From CADCWN01 sp046328475 (GTDB lineage Bacteria > Chloroflexota > Chloroflexia > Thermomicrobiales > CADCWN01), in assembly GCA_046328475.1 (NCBI GenBank), contig JAXLWN010000030.1, positions 13,412 through 77,411 on the forward strand: DNA of 64,000 nucleotides. The letters are read 5' to 3'. Below the pieces are notes generated by a model. The model saw only the letters and a program-made list of their open reading frames with translations, was not told the origin of the DNA and ran no database searches. Both the position numbers and the translations under genes were made by a program. Positions 53,865-62,096 of the stretch are shown in pieces (position 1 is the stretch's first letter; every line of letters starts with the position of its first letter).

Positions 53865-54359
53865 ATGGCGTATTGTGCCCAGTGTGGACATGAGTTGGCT
53901 GAGCGGGTGGTGGCGGGGAAGGTGCGGCCGGCGTGTCCGGCGTGCGGGTTGGCGGTGTTTGCTGATCCGAAGTTGGCGGTGGCGGCGTTGATTGAGGTCG
54001 ATGGGCGGATGCTGATGGGGCGGCGGTCGCGGCATTCGGCGTCGCCGGGGAAGTGGAGTTTTCCTGCGGGGTATGTCGATCGGGGCGAGAAGGTCGAGGA
54101 TGCGCTGGTGCGCGAGGTGCGCGAGGAGACGGGGCTGGAGGCGCGCGTCGAGGCGTTGCTGGGGATGTACTCGGCGACCGGCAATCCGGTGGCGCTGGCG
54201 GTCTATGTGGCGACTCCGGTCGGGGGGGCGCTGGCCCCGGATGATGACCTGGTTGAACTGGCCTATTTCCCGTTCGATGCGCCGCCCGAGCCCGCGTTCC
54301 CGCACGATCCGCAGATTATCGCCGATTGGCTGGCCTGGCGAGAGCGCCGGGGGGCGTGA
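53865..54359 (+). CDS. Zinc-ribbon Nudix hydrolase (NudC-like core)
   Basis: A 164-residue protein. A zinc ribbon with two CxxC pairs (YCAQCGHEL, PACPACGLA) is joined to a Nudix domain whose box is GYVDRGEKVEDALVREVREETGLEA. It hydrolyses nucleoside diphosphate derivatives; the ribbon-plus-Nudix plan is that of NADH pyrophosphatase, but the SQPWPFPxS motif that marks NudC is absent (here it is ASPGKWSFPAG). GC content returns to the genome average at its start. Although the gene begins three bases after the TOPRIM gene, it is probably not part of that cassette. Confidence 0.9.
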   Translation: MAYCAQCGHELAERVVAGKVRPACPACGLAVFADPKLAVAALIEVDGRMLMGRRSRHSASPGKWSFPAGYVDRGEKVEDALVREVREETGLEARVEALLGMYSATGNPVALAVYVATPVGGALAPDDDLVELAYFPFDAPPEPAFPHDPQIIADWLAWRERRGA

Positions 54360-54504
54360 GCGGCAAGCCGGGGTCCGATTACAGTGTCAAACCTTGGATG
54401 AGCGTGTAAGCTTCTCACCCTATCGATCCCTGTGGCCACCGATTGGGGCCGCAGGTCCCTGACGCCGATGTGTCGGCGTGCCCACGCCCGCGAAAGGATT
54501 TTCC

Positions 54505-56334
54505 ATGACTGCCACCACGATCCCCACCCGCGCCGATGTTCCGATGGAGGAGACCTGGAATACGGCCGATATTTTCCCCACCGAGGCCGCCTGGGAGGGT
54601 GCCGCCGTGGGGTTGCGCGCCAGCACCGAGGCGATTGTCGCGCGGCGCGGGACGCTGGGCGAGTCGGTCGAGTCGTTGGCGAGCGCGCTGGATGCGCAAT
54701 CCGCGCTCAACGAGACGATCGAGAAGCTCTACATCTATGCCTTCCTGCGGCGCGACGAGAATACCGCCGATGCCGCCGCGCTCGAACGCTACGAGCGGAT
54801 CGCGACGCTGGCGACCGAGCTGGGCGAGGCGCTGGCGTTCATCTCGCCCGAGATCATCGCGATCCCGCAGGAGCAGCTGCGCGCCTGGATGGATGACCCG
54901 CGCCTCGCGCAGCATCGCCACAATCTCGATGATCTCGACCGCAACCGTCCGCACGTGCGCTCGGCCGAGATCGAGGGGTTGCTCGCGGCGACGTATGAGC
55001 TGGCACGCGCCCCGGAGAGCGCCTTCACCGCGCTCGACAACGCCGATATCACGTTTGGCACCGGGCGGGATGAGGAAGGGAACGAGATCGAGCTGACCAA
55101 GGGGCGGGTGGCGCGTATCCTCCAGGGGCGGAATCGCGAGGCGCGGCGCGAGGCGCAGGAGAAGCGCGGCGCGGCCTATCTGGCCCACCAGCACACGGCG
55201 GCGGCGCTCTATGCGTCCTCTGTCCGCGCCGATGTTTTCTATGCGCGGGCGCGCGGGCACGCCACGGCGCGCGAGGCGGCGCTGTTCGGCTCGAATATCC
55301 CGGTCGCGGTGTATGACGCGCTGATCGCGGCGGTACACGACGCGCTGCCCGCGCTGACGCGCTACCTCGATCTGCGCCGCCGGGTGCTCGGCGTGCCGCA
55401 GCTGGCGGCGTACGACACCAGCGTGCATCTCGCGGAGCTGCCGGGTGGCGAACTGAGCTATCGCGAGGCGATCACGACGACGATCGAGGGGCTCGCGCCG
55501 CTCGGCGAAAAGTATCTGACCGATCTCCAGACGGGGCTGGAGCGGGGGCGCTGGGTGGATGTCCACGAGACGGCGAACAAGCGGGGGGGCGGCTACAACG
55601 TCGGGGTGTTTGGTGTCCACCCGTACATCCTGCTCAACTGGAACGGTTCGCGCAGCGATCTCTACACGCTGGCCCACGAGGCGGGCCACGCGATGCACAG
55701 CTTCTATTCGAGCGCCAACCAGCCGTTCGCCACGGCGGGGTACACGATCTTCACCGCCGAGGTGGCCTCTACCGTCAACGAGACGCTGCTGACCTGGCAC
55801 CTGCTGGGGCGGGCGAAGGATGACGCCGAGCGTTTCGCGGTGCTGGCGCAATTTCTGGACGATGTGTACACGACGCTGATCATGCAGACGCTCTATGCCG
55901 AGTTCGAGCTCTGGACGCACGCGCAGATCGAGTCGGGCGCGGCGCTGACGGCGGAGAATCTGACCGCCGAGTGGACGCGCCTCTACACGCTCTATCACCC
56001 GACGGTGGAGGTGACCGAGGCGATCAAGATCGGCTGGGCGCGCATCCCGCACTTCTACAGCGCCTTCTACGTCTACCAGTACGCGACAGGGCTCTCGGCG
56101 GCGATCGCGCTCGCGGGGCGGTTGCGCGACGAGGGTGCGCCCGCGATCGAGCGGTTCCTGCACTTCCTCACGCGCGGCGGCGCGGACTACTCGATCGAGC
56201 TGCTGAAGGAGGCGGGGGTCGATATGACCACGCCCGAGCCGGTGAGCGCCGCGCTGGCCGAGTTCGCCGCGCGCACGGACGAGGCGATCGCCATCTTCGA
56301 GAGCGGTGTCATCCCGACGCATAGCCAGGGGTGA
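54505..56334 (+). CDS. pepF: M3-family oligoendopeptidase F
   Basis: A 609-residue cytoplasmic zinc metallopeptidase that cuts peptides of roughly 7-17 residues. The zinc motif HEAGH is at residues 391-395 in YTLAHEAGHAMHSFY, and the downstream Glu is in FTAEVASTVNETLL. The N-terminal helical region (ETWNTADIFPTEAAWE... ) is typical for PepF. The ATG at 54505 follows aaagga at 54491-54496. A small palindrome (acgccga/tcggcgt) lies at about 54461-54478 just upstream. A large inverted repeat follows the stop. Confidence 0.93.
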   Translation: MTATTIPTRADVPMEETWNTADIFPTEAAWEGAAVGLRASTEAIVARRGTLGESVESLASALDAQSALNETIEKLYIYAFLRRDENTADAAALERYERIATLATELGEALAFISPEIIAIPQEQLRAWMDDPRLAQHRHNLDDLDRNRPHVRSAEIEGLLAATYELARAPESAFTALDNADITFGTGRDEEGNEIELTKGRVARILQGRNREARREAQEKRGAAYLAHQHTAAALYASSVRADVFYARARGHATAREAALFGSNIPVAVYDALIAAVHDALPALTRYLDLRRRVLGVPQLAAYDTSVHLAELPGGELSYREAITTTIEGLAPLGEKYLTDLQTGLERGRWVDVHETANKRGGGYNVGVFGVHPYILLNWNGSRSDLYTLAHEAGHAMHSFYSSANQPFATAGYTIFTAEVASTVNETLLTWHLLGRAKDDAERFAVLAQFLDDVYTTLIMQTLYAEFELWTHAQIESGAALTAENLTAEWTRLYTLYHPTVEVTEAIKIGWARIPHFYSAFYVYQYATGLSAAIALAGRLRDEGAPAIERFLHFLTRGGADYSIELLKEAGVDMTTPEPVSAALAEFAARTDEAIAIFESGVIPTHSQG

Positions 56335-56349
56335 GGCTGGGGACGATTT

Positions 56350-56474
56350 TAACCGCAGAGGGCGCAGAGAGCCAGCGCAGAGATCGCAGAGGAGAGACGA
56401 GGAGAAAGAGACATAGCCAATAGTCTCTTCGTCTCTGCGTCCCTCTGCGTTATTCTCCGCGTCCTCTGCGGTTA
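56350..56474. repeat. Large imperfect inverted repeat of CGCAGAG units
   Basis: The ends taaccgcagagg (56350) and cctctgcggtta (56463-56474) are exact inverses, and the inner cgcagagagc/tctctgcgt stretches also pair. It starts 15 bp after the pepF stop and ends 32 bp before the ABC gene. The same CGCAGAG vocabulary occurs at 43266 and 47120. Confidence 0.8.
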
Positions 56475-56506
56475 AATCGTTCCTGAACTGTTGAGAGGCT
56501 ACTGCG

Positions 56507-57511
56507 ATGTCGTCGGCTGATGCTGCTGTGCGGGTGCGGGCGCTGCGGAAGATTTACGAGGTGCCCGAGCGGGAGGCGGGGGCGTTGGCGGCGCTGAAGA
56601 GTCTGGTGCGGCGGAAGTCGCGGCAGGTGGCGGCGGTGGCGGGGATCGACTTCGCGGTGGGGGCGGGGGAGATCGTCGGGTTCCTGGGGCCGAACGGGGC
56701 CGGGAAGACGACGACGCTGAAGATGCTCTCGGGGTTGCTCTATCCGACGGATGGCGAGGCCACGGTGCTGGGCCACGTGCCGTCGCGGCGCGAGCGGGCG
56801 TTTTTGCGGCGGATCGCGCTGGTGATGGGCAACCGCAATCAGCTCGGCTGGGATATCCCGGCGGCCGACTCGTTCGAGTTGAATCGGGTCATCTATCGCA
56901 TCGCGCCGGAGGAGTACCGGCAGACGCTGGATGAGCTGGTGGAGTTGCTCGAATTGGGCGACCTCATCCGCAAGCCGGTGCGCAATCTCTCGCTCGGGGA
57001 GCGGATGAAGTGCGAGGTGGCCGCCGCGCTGCTGCACCGGCCGCAGATCCTGTTCCTCGATGAGCCGACGCTTGGCCTCGACGTGACGATGCAGCGACGG
57101 CTGCGCTCCTTCATCGGCGAGTACAACCGGCGCTATGGCGCGACGGTGCTGCTCACCAGCCACTACATGGCCGATGTGGAGGCGCTGTGCAAGCGGGTGG
57201 TGGTCATCCACCACGGGAGTTTGCTCTTCGATGGCGAGCTGGCTGAACTGGTCGGGCGGTTCTCGCCGCACAAGACGGTGATCGTGGACCTGGAGGATGA
57301 GCGGGCCGATGCTTCGCCGTATGGCGAGGTGGTGGGGCGCGAGGGAGGGCGCTTCACGCTGCGCGTGCCGAAGGCGGAGACGGCCGCCGTGACCGCGCGG
57401 TTGCTGGCCGACCTGCCGGTGGTCGATTTGACGGTCGAGGATCCGCCGATCGAGGAGGTGATCGAGCAGGTGTTCGCCCAGCCGGGCGATGCGGAGGCTG
57501 TGCCGGTGTGA
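56507..57511 (+). CDS. ABC transporter ATP-binding protein (ABC-2 exporter type)
   Basis: A 334-residue ATPase. Walker A is FLGPNGAGKTTTLKML, the Q-loop region is VMGNRNQLGWDIP, the signature is NLSLGERMKCEV and Walker B ILFLDEPTLGLDV. The switch His is in LLTSHYMADVE. A C-terminal extension of about 90 residues (VIVDLEDERADAS... IEEVIEQVF) is usual in this class. Two ABC-2 permease genes follow at 58893 and 60020 on the same strand, with a kinase gene, a HAD gene and a small membrane protein gene interleaved. The family is linked to export of drugs, lipids or polymers; the cargo is unknown. Confidence 0.93.
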   Translation: MSSADAAVRVRALRKIYEVPEREAGALAALKSLVRRKSRQVAAVAGIDFAVGAGEIVGFLGPNGAGKTTTLKMLSGLLYPTDGEATVLGHVPSRRERAFLRRIALVMGNRNQLGWDIPAADSFELNRVIYRIAPEEYRQTLDELVELLELGDLIRKPVRNLSLGERMKCEVAAALLHRPQILFLDEPTLGLDVTMQRRLRSFIGEYNRRYGATVLLTSHYMADVEALCKRVVVIHHGSLLFDGELAELVGRFSPHKTVIVDLEDERADASPYGEVVGREGGRFTLRVPKAETAAVTARLLADLPVVDLTVEDPPIEEVIEQVFAQPGDAEAVPV

Positions 57512-57536
57512 GGCCGCGTGGTTCGGGACGTGGAGG

Positions 57537-58049
57537 ATGACCGCCCCCACGATGTATCTGCTGACCGGGCTCTCCTTCGCCGGGAAGTCGGTCCTGGCGC
57601 GGGAGATCGCCCGCGCGAAGGGGGCCACAATCGTCGATCCGGACGAGGTTGCGCGCGAGCAGGGGTTAGGGCTGCGCGGCGAGTTCGTGAGCGACGAGCA
57701 GTGGGCGGTGGTGCATGCAGAAGCCGAGCGTCGCGCCCGCGCATTGCTCCGCGATAATCAGTGCGTGGTCTACGACACCACAGGCTATAACAAGGGGCAG
57801 CGCGATCGCCTGCGATGCCTCGCTACTGGAGTTGGCGCGCGGGTAATCACGATCTACGTTCACATCGCGAAGGACTTGGCTGTGGCGCGGTGGGAGCGGA
57901 ACAATCAGACGGGCGAGCGTTTTCGGGTCCATGCTGACGATTTCATGATGGTGCTGAACGAGTATCAGCCGCCCGGTGCCGATGAAGCGTTTGTGACCTA
58001 TGCGTCTGGCGAGACGATTGATAGCTGGATTGCGCGGATGTTGCCCTGA
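57537..58049 (+). CDS. P-loop kinase-like protein (AAA_33/zeta-like)
   Basis: A 170-residue P-loop protein. Walker A is LLTGLSFAGKSVLAREIA, then TIVDPDEVAREQG, DNQCVVYDTTGYNKGQRDRLR and a lid with VARWERNNQTGERF. This pattern is shared by polynucleotide kinase-, chloramphenicol phosphotransferase- and zeta-toxin-like kinases, so the acceptor is open. The ATG at 57537 is directly preceded by ggagg; a second ATG at 57552 may be used because spacing from that RBS is better. It lies 26 bp after the ABC ATPase gene, likely in the same transcript. Confidence 0.75.
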   Translation: MTAPTMYLLTGLSFAGKSVLAREIARAKGATIVDPDEVAREQGLGLRGEFVSDEQWAVVHAEAERRARALLRDNQCVVYDTTGYNKGQRDRLRCLATGVGARVITIYVHIAKDLAVARWERNNQTGERFRVHADDFMMVLNEYQPPGADEAFVTYASGETIDSWIARMLP

Positions 58050-58108
58050 ACGGTGGCACGCAGGGCGCTTTTTCTGCTGAGATTCTGCCGTGTGGATAGG
58101 AGGCGGCG

Positions 58109-58711
58109 ATGACGATTCGCGCGGTGGTGTTCGATATCGGCGGGGTGCTGGAGCTTACGCCGCGGACGGGGTGGGTGACGCGGTGGGAGACGTTGCTCGA
58201 GTTGGTGCCGGGCGATCTGGTGGGGCGCATGGCGGGGGTGTGGCGGGCCGGGAGTATCGGGACGATCTCCGAGGCGGAGGTGGAGCGCCGCACGGCGGAG
58301 ATCCTGGGGTTTGATGGGGCGCAGTTGCGGGCGTTCATGGGCGATATCTGGGCGGAGTATCTGGGCACGCCGAATACTGAACTGATCGAGTATTTCGCGG
58401 GCCTGCGGTCGCGCTGTAAGACGGCGATTTTGAGCAATAGCTTCGTCGGGGCGCGCGAGCGGGAGCAGGCGGCGTATGGCTTTGGCGATATCTGCGACCT
58501 GATTATCTATTCGCATGAGGAGGGGATGCAGAAGCCCGATCCGCGCTTCTACGGGCTGCTGGTGGAGCGGCTCGGGGTGCGGCCTGAGGAGATCGTCTTT
58601 CTGGATGATGTGGAACTGTGCGTCACCGGGGCGCGCGAGTGCGGGATTCACGCGATTTTGTTCAAGGAGAATGCGCAGGCGATTGCGGAGATTGAGGGGC
58701 TGTTGGGATGA
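58109..58711 (+). CDS. HAD-superfamily hydrolase
   Basis: A 200-residue HAD phosphatase-like protein. Motif I is VVFDIGGVLEL, motif II is AILSNSFVG, the Lys is in MQKPDPRFYGLL and the motif IV acids are in IVFLDDVELCVTGAREC. A helical cap follows motif I. The second Asp of the usual DxD motif is Gly (DIGGV), as in many epoxide-hydrolase N-terminal-like and haloacid members. Substrate unknown. The ATG at 58109 follows aggagg at 58098-58103. A heptamer array begins two bases after the stop. Confidence 0.85.
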   Translation: MTIRAVVFDIGGVLELTPRTGWVTRWETLLELVPGDLVGRMAGVWRAGSIGTISEAEVERRTAEILGFDGAQLRAFMGDIWAEYLGTPNTELIEYFAGLRSRCKTAILSNSFVGAREREQAAYGFGDICDLIIYSHEEGMQKPDPRFYGLLVERLGVRPEEIVFLDDVELCVTGARECGIHAILFKENAQAIAEIEGLLG

Positions 58712-58712
58712 G

Positions 58713-58875
58713 GAGAGTGGAGAGTGGAGAGTGGAGAGAAGAGTGTGGGGACTGCGAGGTGGCGGGGTGGTGGGGGTGGAGTCGGCCCCCTAAATCCCCC
58801 ATGAATGGGAGACTTTAGCGGGTGGTGCTTCGTATCTCTCTACTCTCTTCTCTCCACTCTCCACTCTCTTCTGTT
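58713..58875. repeat. Inverted pair of heptamer arrays gagagtg / cactctc
   Basis: Array one (58713-58747): gagagtg x3, gagagaa, gagtgtg. Array two (58841-58875): tactctc, ttctctc, cactctc x2, ttctgtt. They are inverses separated by 93 bp of unique sequence, one next to a stop codon and one just before the next gene. Confidence 0.9.
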
Positions 58876-58892
58876 CATCGTGCGGGGTGGTG

Positions 58893-59687
58893 ATGCTGTC
58901 GATCTACCGGGCGCAGTTCCGGGTGACATTTGCCACGCAGTTGCAGTATCGGGCGTCGATGGTCATCTGGCAGATCGCGACGGTGTTGGAGCCGACGATC
59001 TATCTGGTGGTGTGGCGGACGATCGCGCGGTCGGGGGGTGGGCGCGTCGGGAGCTATGCCATCGCCGACTTCGCGGCGTATTTTCTGGTGCTGATGCTGG
59101 TGAACCACCTGACGTTTACCTGGATCATGTGGGAGTACGAATACCGGATCCGGCAGGGGATGTTCTCGCCGTTGCTGCTGCGGCCCGTGCATCCGATCCA
59201 CATGGATATCGCGGACAATATCACGCACAAGTTGCTGGCGTTCTCGATCCTGCTGCCCGCGAGCGGGGCGCTCTGGTTCGCGTTCCGGCCGGCGCTGCAC
59301 CCGCCGGGGTGGGCGATTGCGGCGGTGATCCCGGCGCTCGGGCTGGCGTTCTTGCTGCGGTTCCTGGTCGAGTGGACGCTGGCGATGGCGGCGTTCTGGA
59401 CGACGCGCACGATGGCGGTGAACCAGCTCTATTACGTCACGATGCTGTTCATGGCGGGGCAGATCGCGCCGCTCGAACTGCTGCCGGGGCCGCTGCGCGC
59501 CGCCGCGATGGTGCTGCCTTTCCGCTGGATGGTGGCGTTCCCGGTTGAATTGATCCTGGGGCGGCTGACGCCGATGGCGGCGCTGACCGGCCTCGCCGCG
59601 CAGGCGGTCTGGCTGGTGCTCGCTTTTGGCCTCTTCCAGCTGGTCTGGCGCGGCGGCGTGCGGCGCTATTCGGGGGTGGGGGCGTGA
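58893..59687 (+). CDS. ABC-2 type permease subunit (COG4587-like)
   Basis: A 264-residue membrane protein with six hydrophobic segments and the ABC-2 pattern: YRAQFRVTFATQLQYRASMVIWQ at the N-terminus, RIRQGMFSPLLLRPVHPIHMDIAD as the loop contacting the ATPase, and WRGGVRRYSGVGA at the end. It should pair with the permease at 60020, which has the same ending (WRTGLRRYSGASA), and the ATPase at 56507. The ATG at 58893 is taken in preference to GTGs at 58887 and 58890 because ggggtgg is then correctly spaced. Confidence 0.87.
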   Translation: MLSIYRAQFRVTFATQLQYRASMVIWQIATVLEPTIYLVVWRTIARSGGGRVGSYAIADFAAYFLVLMLVNHLTFTWIMWEYEYRIRQGMFSPLLLRPVHPIHMDIADNITHKLLAFSILLPASGALWFAFRPALHPPGWAIAAVIPALGLAFLLRFLVEWTLAMAAFWTTRTMAVNQLYYVTMLFMAGQIAPLELLPGPLRAAAMVLPFRWMVAFPVELILGRLTPMAALTGLAAQAVWLVLAFGLFQLVWRGGVRRYSGVGA

Positions 59688-59779
59688 AGGGCGCGGCTGC
59701 ATCCGGCGAAGACGCTGCCGCCGTACCGTGATCAGGTGCCTGGAGTAATGGAGGGCGCACAAGCGAGGAAGGGCGTGCG

Positions 59780-59980
59780 ATGCGTTGGGGGCTGATCGGC
59801 GTTGGTGTGGTGATGATTCTGGTGGGGACGCTCTGGATGTTGCAGGGGACTGGTGTGGTCCCCGGTAGTGTGATGTCGGGCGATCCGTTCTGGGCGCGGG
59901 TGGGGTCGGGGATGATGCTGGCCGGGCTGGTGGTGTGTGGGCTGGGGTGGTGGCTGGGGTCGAGGCGTCGCTCGAGTTGA
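59780..59980 (+). CDS. Small two-helix membrane protein
   Basis: A 66-residue protein: WGLIGVGVVMILVGTLWMLQGTGVVPGSVMSGDPFWARVGSGMMLAGLVVCGLGWWLGSRRR pattern, meaning two membrane helices joined by a short loop and a basic tail. Small proteins of this plan are common next to transporters in Actinobacteria and Chloroflexota. Its function is unknown. The ATG at 59780 follows gaggaaggg. It lies between two ABC permease genes. Confidence 0.6.
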   Translation: MRWGLIGVGVVMILVGTLWMLQGTGVVPGSVMSGDPFWARVGSGMMLAGLVVCGLGWWLGSRRRSS

Positions 59981-60019
59981 TCGCCTTATCCGGCGTGTTG
60001 CGTGAGGGGTGGCGGTCGT

Positions 60020-60799
60020 ATGCTGCGGATCGTCTGGACGTTCTTCCGCCTCGGCGTGCTGAACGAGTTGGGCTATCGCGCCAACTTCTTCATCCAGCTC
60101 TTCCAGTCGTTGCTGGAACTGGGCGCGGCGATTGCGGGGGTGGCGATCGTCTTCTCGCACACCGACGAGCTGGGGGGCTGGCGGCAGGCCGAGCTGATCG
60201 CGCTGCTGGGGGTCTATTTTCTGGTCGGCGGGCTGATTCGCACGCTGATTCAGCCGAGTATGCAGCGCTTCATGGAGCAGGTGCGCCTCGGCACGCTCGA
60301 TTTCACGCTGACCAAGCCGGAGGATGCGCAATTGCTGGTCAGCATCCAGCAGGTGCAGATCTGGAAGCTGACCGATGTGGTGCTCGGGGTGATCACGCTG
60401 GGGGTGGCACTCTCGCGCCTCGGCGGGGTGGTCGGTGTCGGCGGGGCGCTGGCGTTCGGGGTGGCGCTGCTGGCGGGGGGCGCGATTGTCTACAGCTTCT
60501 GGCTGATGCTCGCCACCTGCGCGTTCTGGTTCGTGCGGGTGGAGAATATCCTGGTGATCTTCCAGAGCATGTACGAGGCGGGGCGCTGGCCGGTCGGGAT
60601 TTATCCGGGCTGGCTGCGGCTGTCGCTGACGTTTCTGGTGCCGGTGGCGTTCGCCACGACGGTCCCGGCGGAGGCGCTGGCCGGTCGGCTGACGATGACC
60701 ACGCTGTTCGGTGCGCTTGCGCTGGCACTGGCGCTGCTCGCGGCCTCGCGGCTGTTCTGGCGCACGGGGCTGCGGCGGTATTCGGGGGCGTCGGCGTGA
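60020..60799 (+). CDS. ABC-2 type permease subunit (COG3694-like)
   Basis: A 259-residue membrane protein with six hydrophobic segments: VWTFFRLGVLNELGYRANFFIQL, then LIALLGVYFLVGGLIRTLI, VRLGTLDFTLTKPEDAQLLVS as the coupling loop, and the C-terminal LFWRTGLRRYSGASA. It forms the second half of the exporter with 58893 and 56507. The ATG at 60020 follows gaggggtgg at 60004-60012. Its stop codon lies inside a heptamer array (60796-60830). Confidence 0.88.
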   Translation: MLRIVWTFFRLGVLNELGYRANFFIQLFQSLLELGAAIAGVAIVFSHTDELGGWRQAELIALLGVYFLVGGLIRTLIQPSMQRFMEQVRLGTLDFTLTKPEDAQLLVSIQQVQIWKLTDVVLGVITLGVALSRLGGVVGVGGALAFGVALLAGGAIVYSFWLMLATCAFWFVRVENILVIFQSMYEAGRWPVGIYPGWLRLSLTFLVPVAFATTVPAEALAGRLTMTTLFGALALALALLAASRLFWRTGLRRYSGASA

Positions 60800-60958
60800 G
60801 TTGTGAGTCGTGAGTCGTGAGTCGTGAGTGGACGGGGAGGAACGAGGAACGAGGAACGAGGGCGATAGGCGATAGGCGATAGGCGATGGAAATGAAGTGG
60901 CCCGGAGAGCGATGCCTCCGGGCCACCTCTTCACGACTCACGACTCACGACTCACGAC
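60796..60958. repeat. Nested heptamer arrays around a terminator between convergent genes
   Basis: In order: gtgagtY x5 (60796-60830), aacgagg x3 (60841-60861), cgatagg x3 plus a variant (60863-60890), the terminator hairpin (60897-60926), and tcacgac x4 (60931-60958), the inverse of the first array. Both outer arrays overlap the stop codons of the two convergent genes. Confidence 0.92.
60897..60926. terminator. Bidirectional terminator-like hairpin
   Basis: Perfect 11-bp stem gtggcccggag/ctccgggccac with an 8-base loop, in the centre of inverted heptamer arrays between convergent genes. Confidence 0.75.
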
Positions 60959-61893
60959 TAGCTCAGCAGTTGCTCGACGCGGGCGACGCCTTCTTCGGCG
61001 TTGGTGCCGAGGAAGTGGCCGTGGATCTGGCCGCGCAGGTGTTCGTTGTGGTTGAAGGCGGCCCCGCCGAAGGCGACGAGCGGGCGCGGTGCGGGGAGTT
61101 GGGTGATCGCCTGGGCCGCTGCGTCCAGCAGGTGGGCGGTGCGCTCGTTGCTGGCGGAGAGGCAGACCAGCGCGGGTTGCACCTGCCCGATGGTGTGCAG
61201 GAGGTCGGCGATGGGCACGTTCGCGCCGAGGTAGACGACATTCCAGGCGCGGCGGGTCAGGAAGACGGCGAGCATCATGATGCCGAGTTCGTGCAACTCG
61301 TCCGGTGCCCCGGCGATGACGATGGTGCCGCGCCCGACGATCGGCAGGGAGGCCTGGAAGAGGCTGCTCAGGCGGCGCTCGACGAAGTGCGAGGCGAAGT
61401 GCTCCTGCGCGACGGTCGCCTCGCGGCGATGCCAGCGGTCGCCGATTTCGATCAGCAGCGGCACGAAGATCTGGACGAAGACCTCCTCGACGCGGTAGAG
61501 CGCGAAGGCTTCCTCGGCGATCAGCGTGGCCGCGCGCTCGTCGAAGTTGAGGAGGGCGAGCATTAGTTCGGTCGCCAGCGCCTCCGGGTTGCGCGGGCCG
61601 TGGTCGCGTACCGGCGCGGGTTCGGTCCACGCCTCGTCGCCGAGCGTGCGCAGCTGCTGGATCGCCTGGCTGATCGTCATGCCGCTCGCGGTGCGCTCGC
61701 GCAGCCAGCGGATCGCCGCGACATCCTGCTCGGAGTAGAGCCGTCGCCCGGTCTCGGTGCGGCGGGGCAAGGGCACGCCGTAGCGGCGTTCCCAGGCGCG
61801 CACGGTGTCCGCCGGGATGCCGGTCTTCTGGACGACGGCTTTGATGTTGTAGATCGGCTCGTCGGCGTGCCGTTGCCGCCCATGTTCGGCCAT
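60958..61893 (-). CDS. CarH/LitR-like MerR regulator with B12-binding photosensor domain
   Basis: A 311-residue regulator. Residues 14-82 are a MerR winged helix (YNIKAVVQKTGIPADTVRAWERRYG). Residues 103-180 form the B12-type helical bundle with the CarH signature W-x9-EH at Trp154, Glu164 and His165 (DRWHRREATVAQEHFAS). Residues 188-311 are the cobalamin-binding Rossmann domain with ExHxxG at Glu199, His201 and Gly204 (PDELHELGIMMLAV). In CarH, adenosylcobalamin stabilises a DNA-bound tetramer in the dark and light breaks it apart. The same residues here predict a green/UV-light or B12 sensor. The ATG at 61893 is preceded by a consensus promoter; it is divergent from a FAD oxidoreductase gene. 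Confidence 0.88.
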   Translation of the reverse strand: MAEHGRQRHADEPIYNIKAVVQKTGIPADTVRAWERRYGVPLPRRTETGRRLYSEQDVAAIRWLRERTASGMTISQAIQQLRTLGDEAWTEPAPVRDHGPRNPEALATELMLALLNFDERAATLIAEEAFALYRVEEVFVQIFVPLLIEIGDRWHRREATVAQEHFASHFVERRLSSLFQASLPIVGRGTIVIAGAPDELHELGIMMLAVFLTRRAWNVVYLGANVPIADLLHTIGQVQPALVCLSASNERTAHLLDAAAQAITQLPAPRPLVAFGGAAFNHNEHLRGQIHGHFLGTNAEEGVARVEQLLS

Positions 61894-61925
61894 TGTTACC
61901 CTCGTCGCCCGTTCCCCATAGGGAC

Positions 61926-61954
61926 AGCATACCGCCATGCACAAGCAGTGTCAA
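61926..61954 (-). promoter_or_regulatory. Sigma70 promoter of the CarH-like gene
   Basis: Minus strand: -35 TTGACA (61954-61949) and -10 TATGCT (61931-61926) with a 17-bp spacer. A second TTGACA lies at 61977-61972 within the palindrome CTTG(T/A)CAAG, 23 bp away. CarH proteins repress by sitting on the -35 region, so self-regulation is likely. Confidence 0.75.
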
Positions 61955-62096
61955 TTCTTTGCAAGTGATCTTGTCAAGTCTTGCGGCGAATTCGTGGTGG
62001 TCGGGATGGGGAACGTCGCTGGTGTACACTGTCGAGGCCGGGCCAGCGGGCGGGCGATGACTGAGAGGATAACGACGGAAGCGCGCGGGGGGGCAG

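Noticed and set aside
54360..54500. Regulatory RNA ahead of pepF
   Set aside because: One small palindrome exists, but no riboswitch pattern or terminator/antiterminator pair could be made out.
54415..56322. 635-codon antisense open frame under pepF
   Set aside because: The plus strand carries a complete M3 peptidase with its zinc motif, so the antisense frame is a shadow.
60796..60958. Possible CRISPR array
   Set aside because: Units are 7-8 bp, adjacent without spacers, and no cas genes are present.
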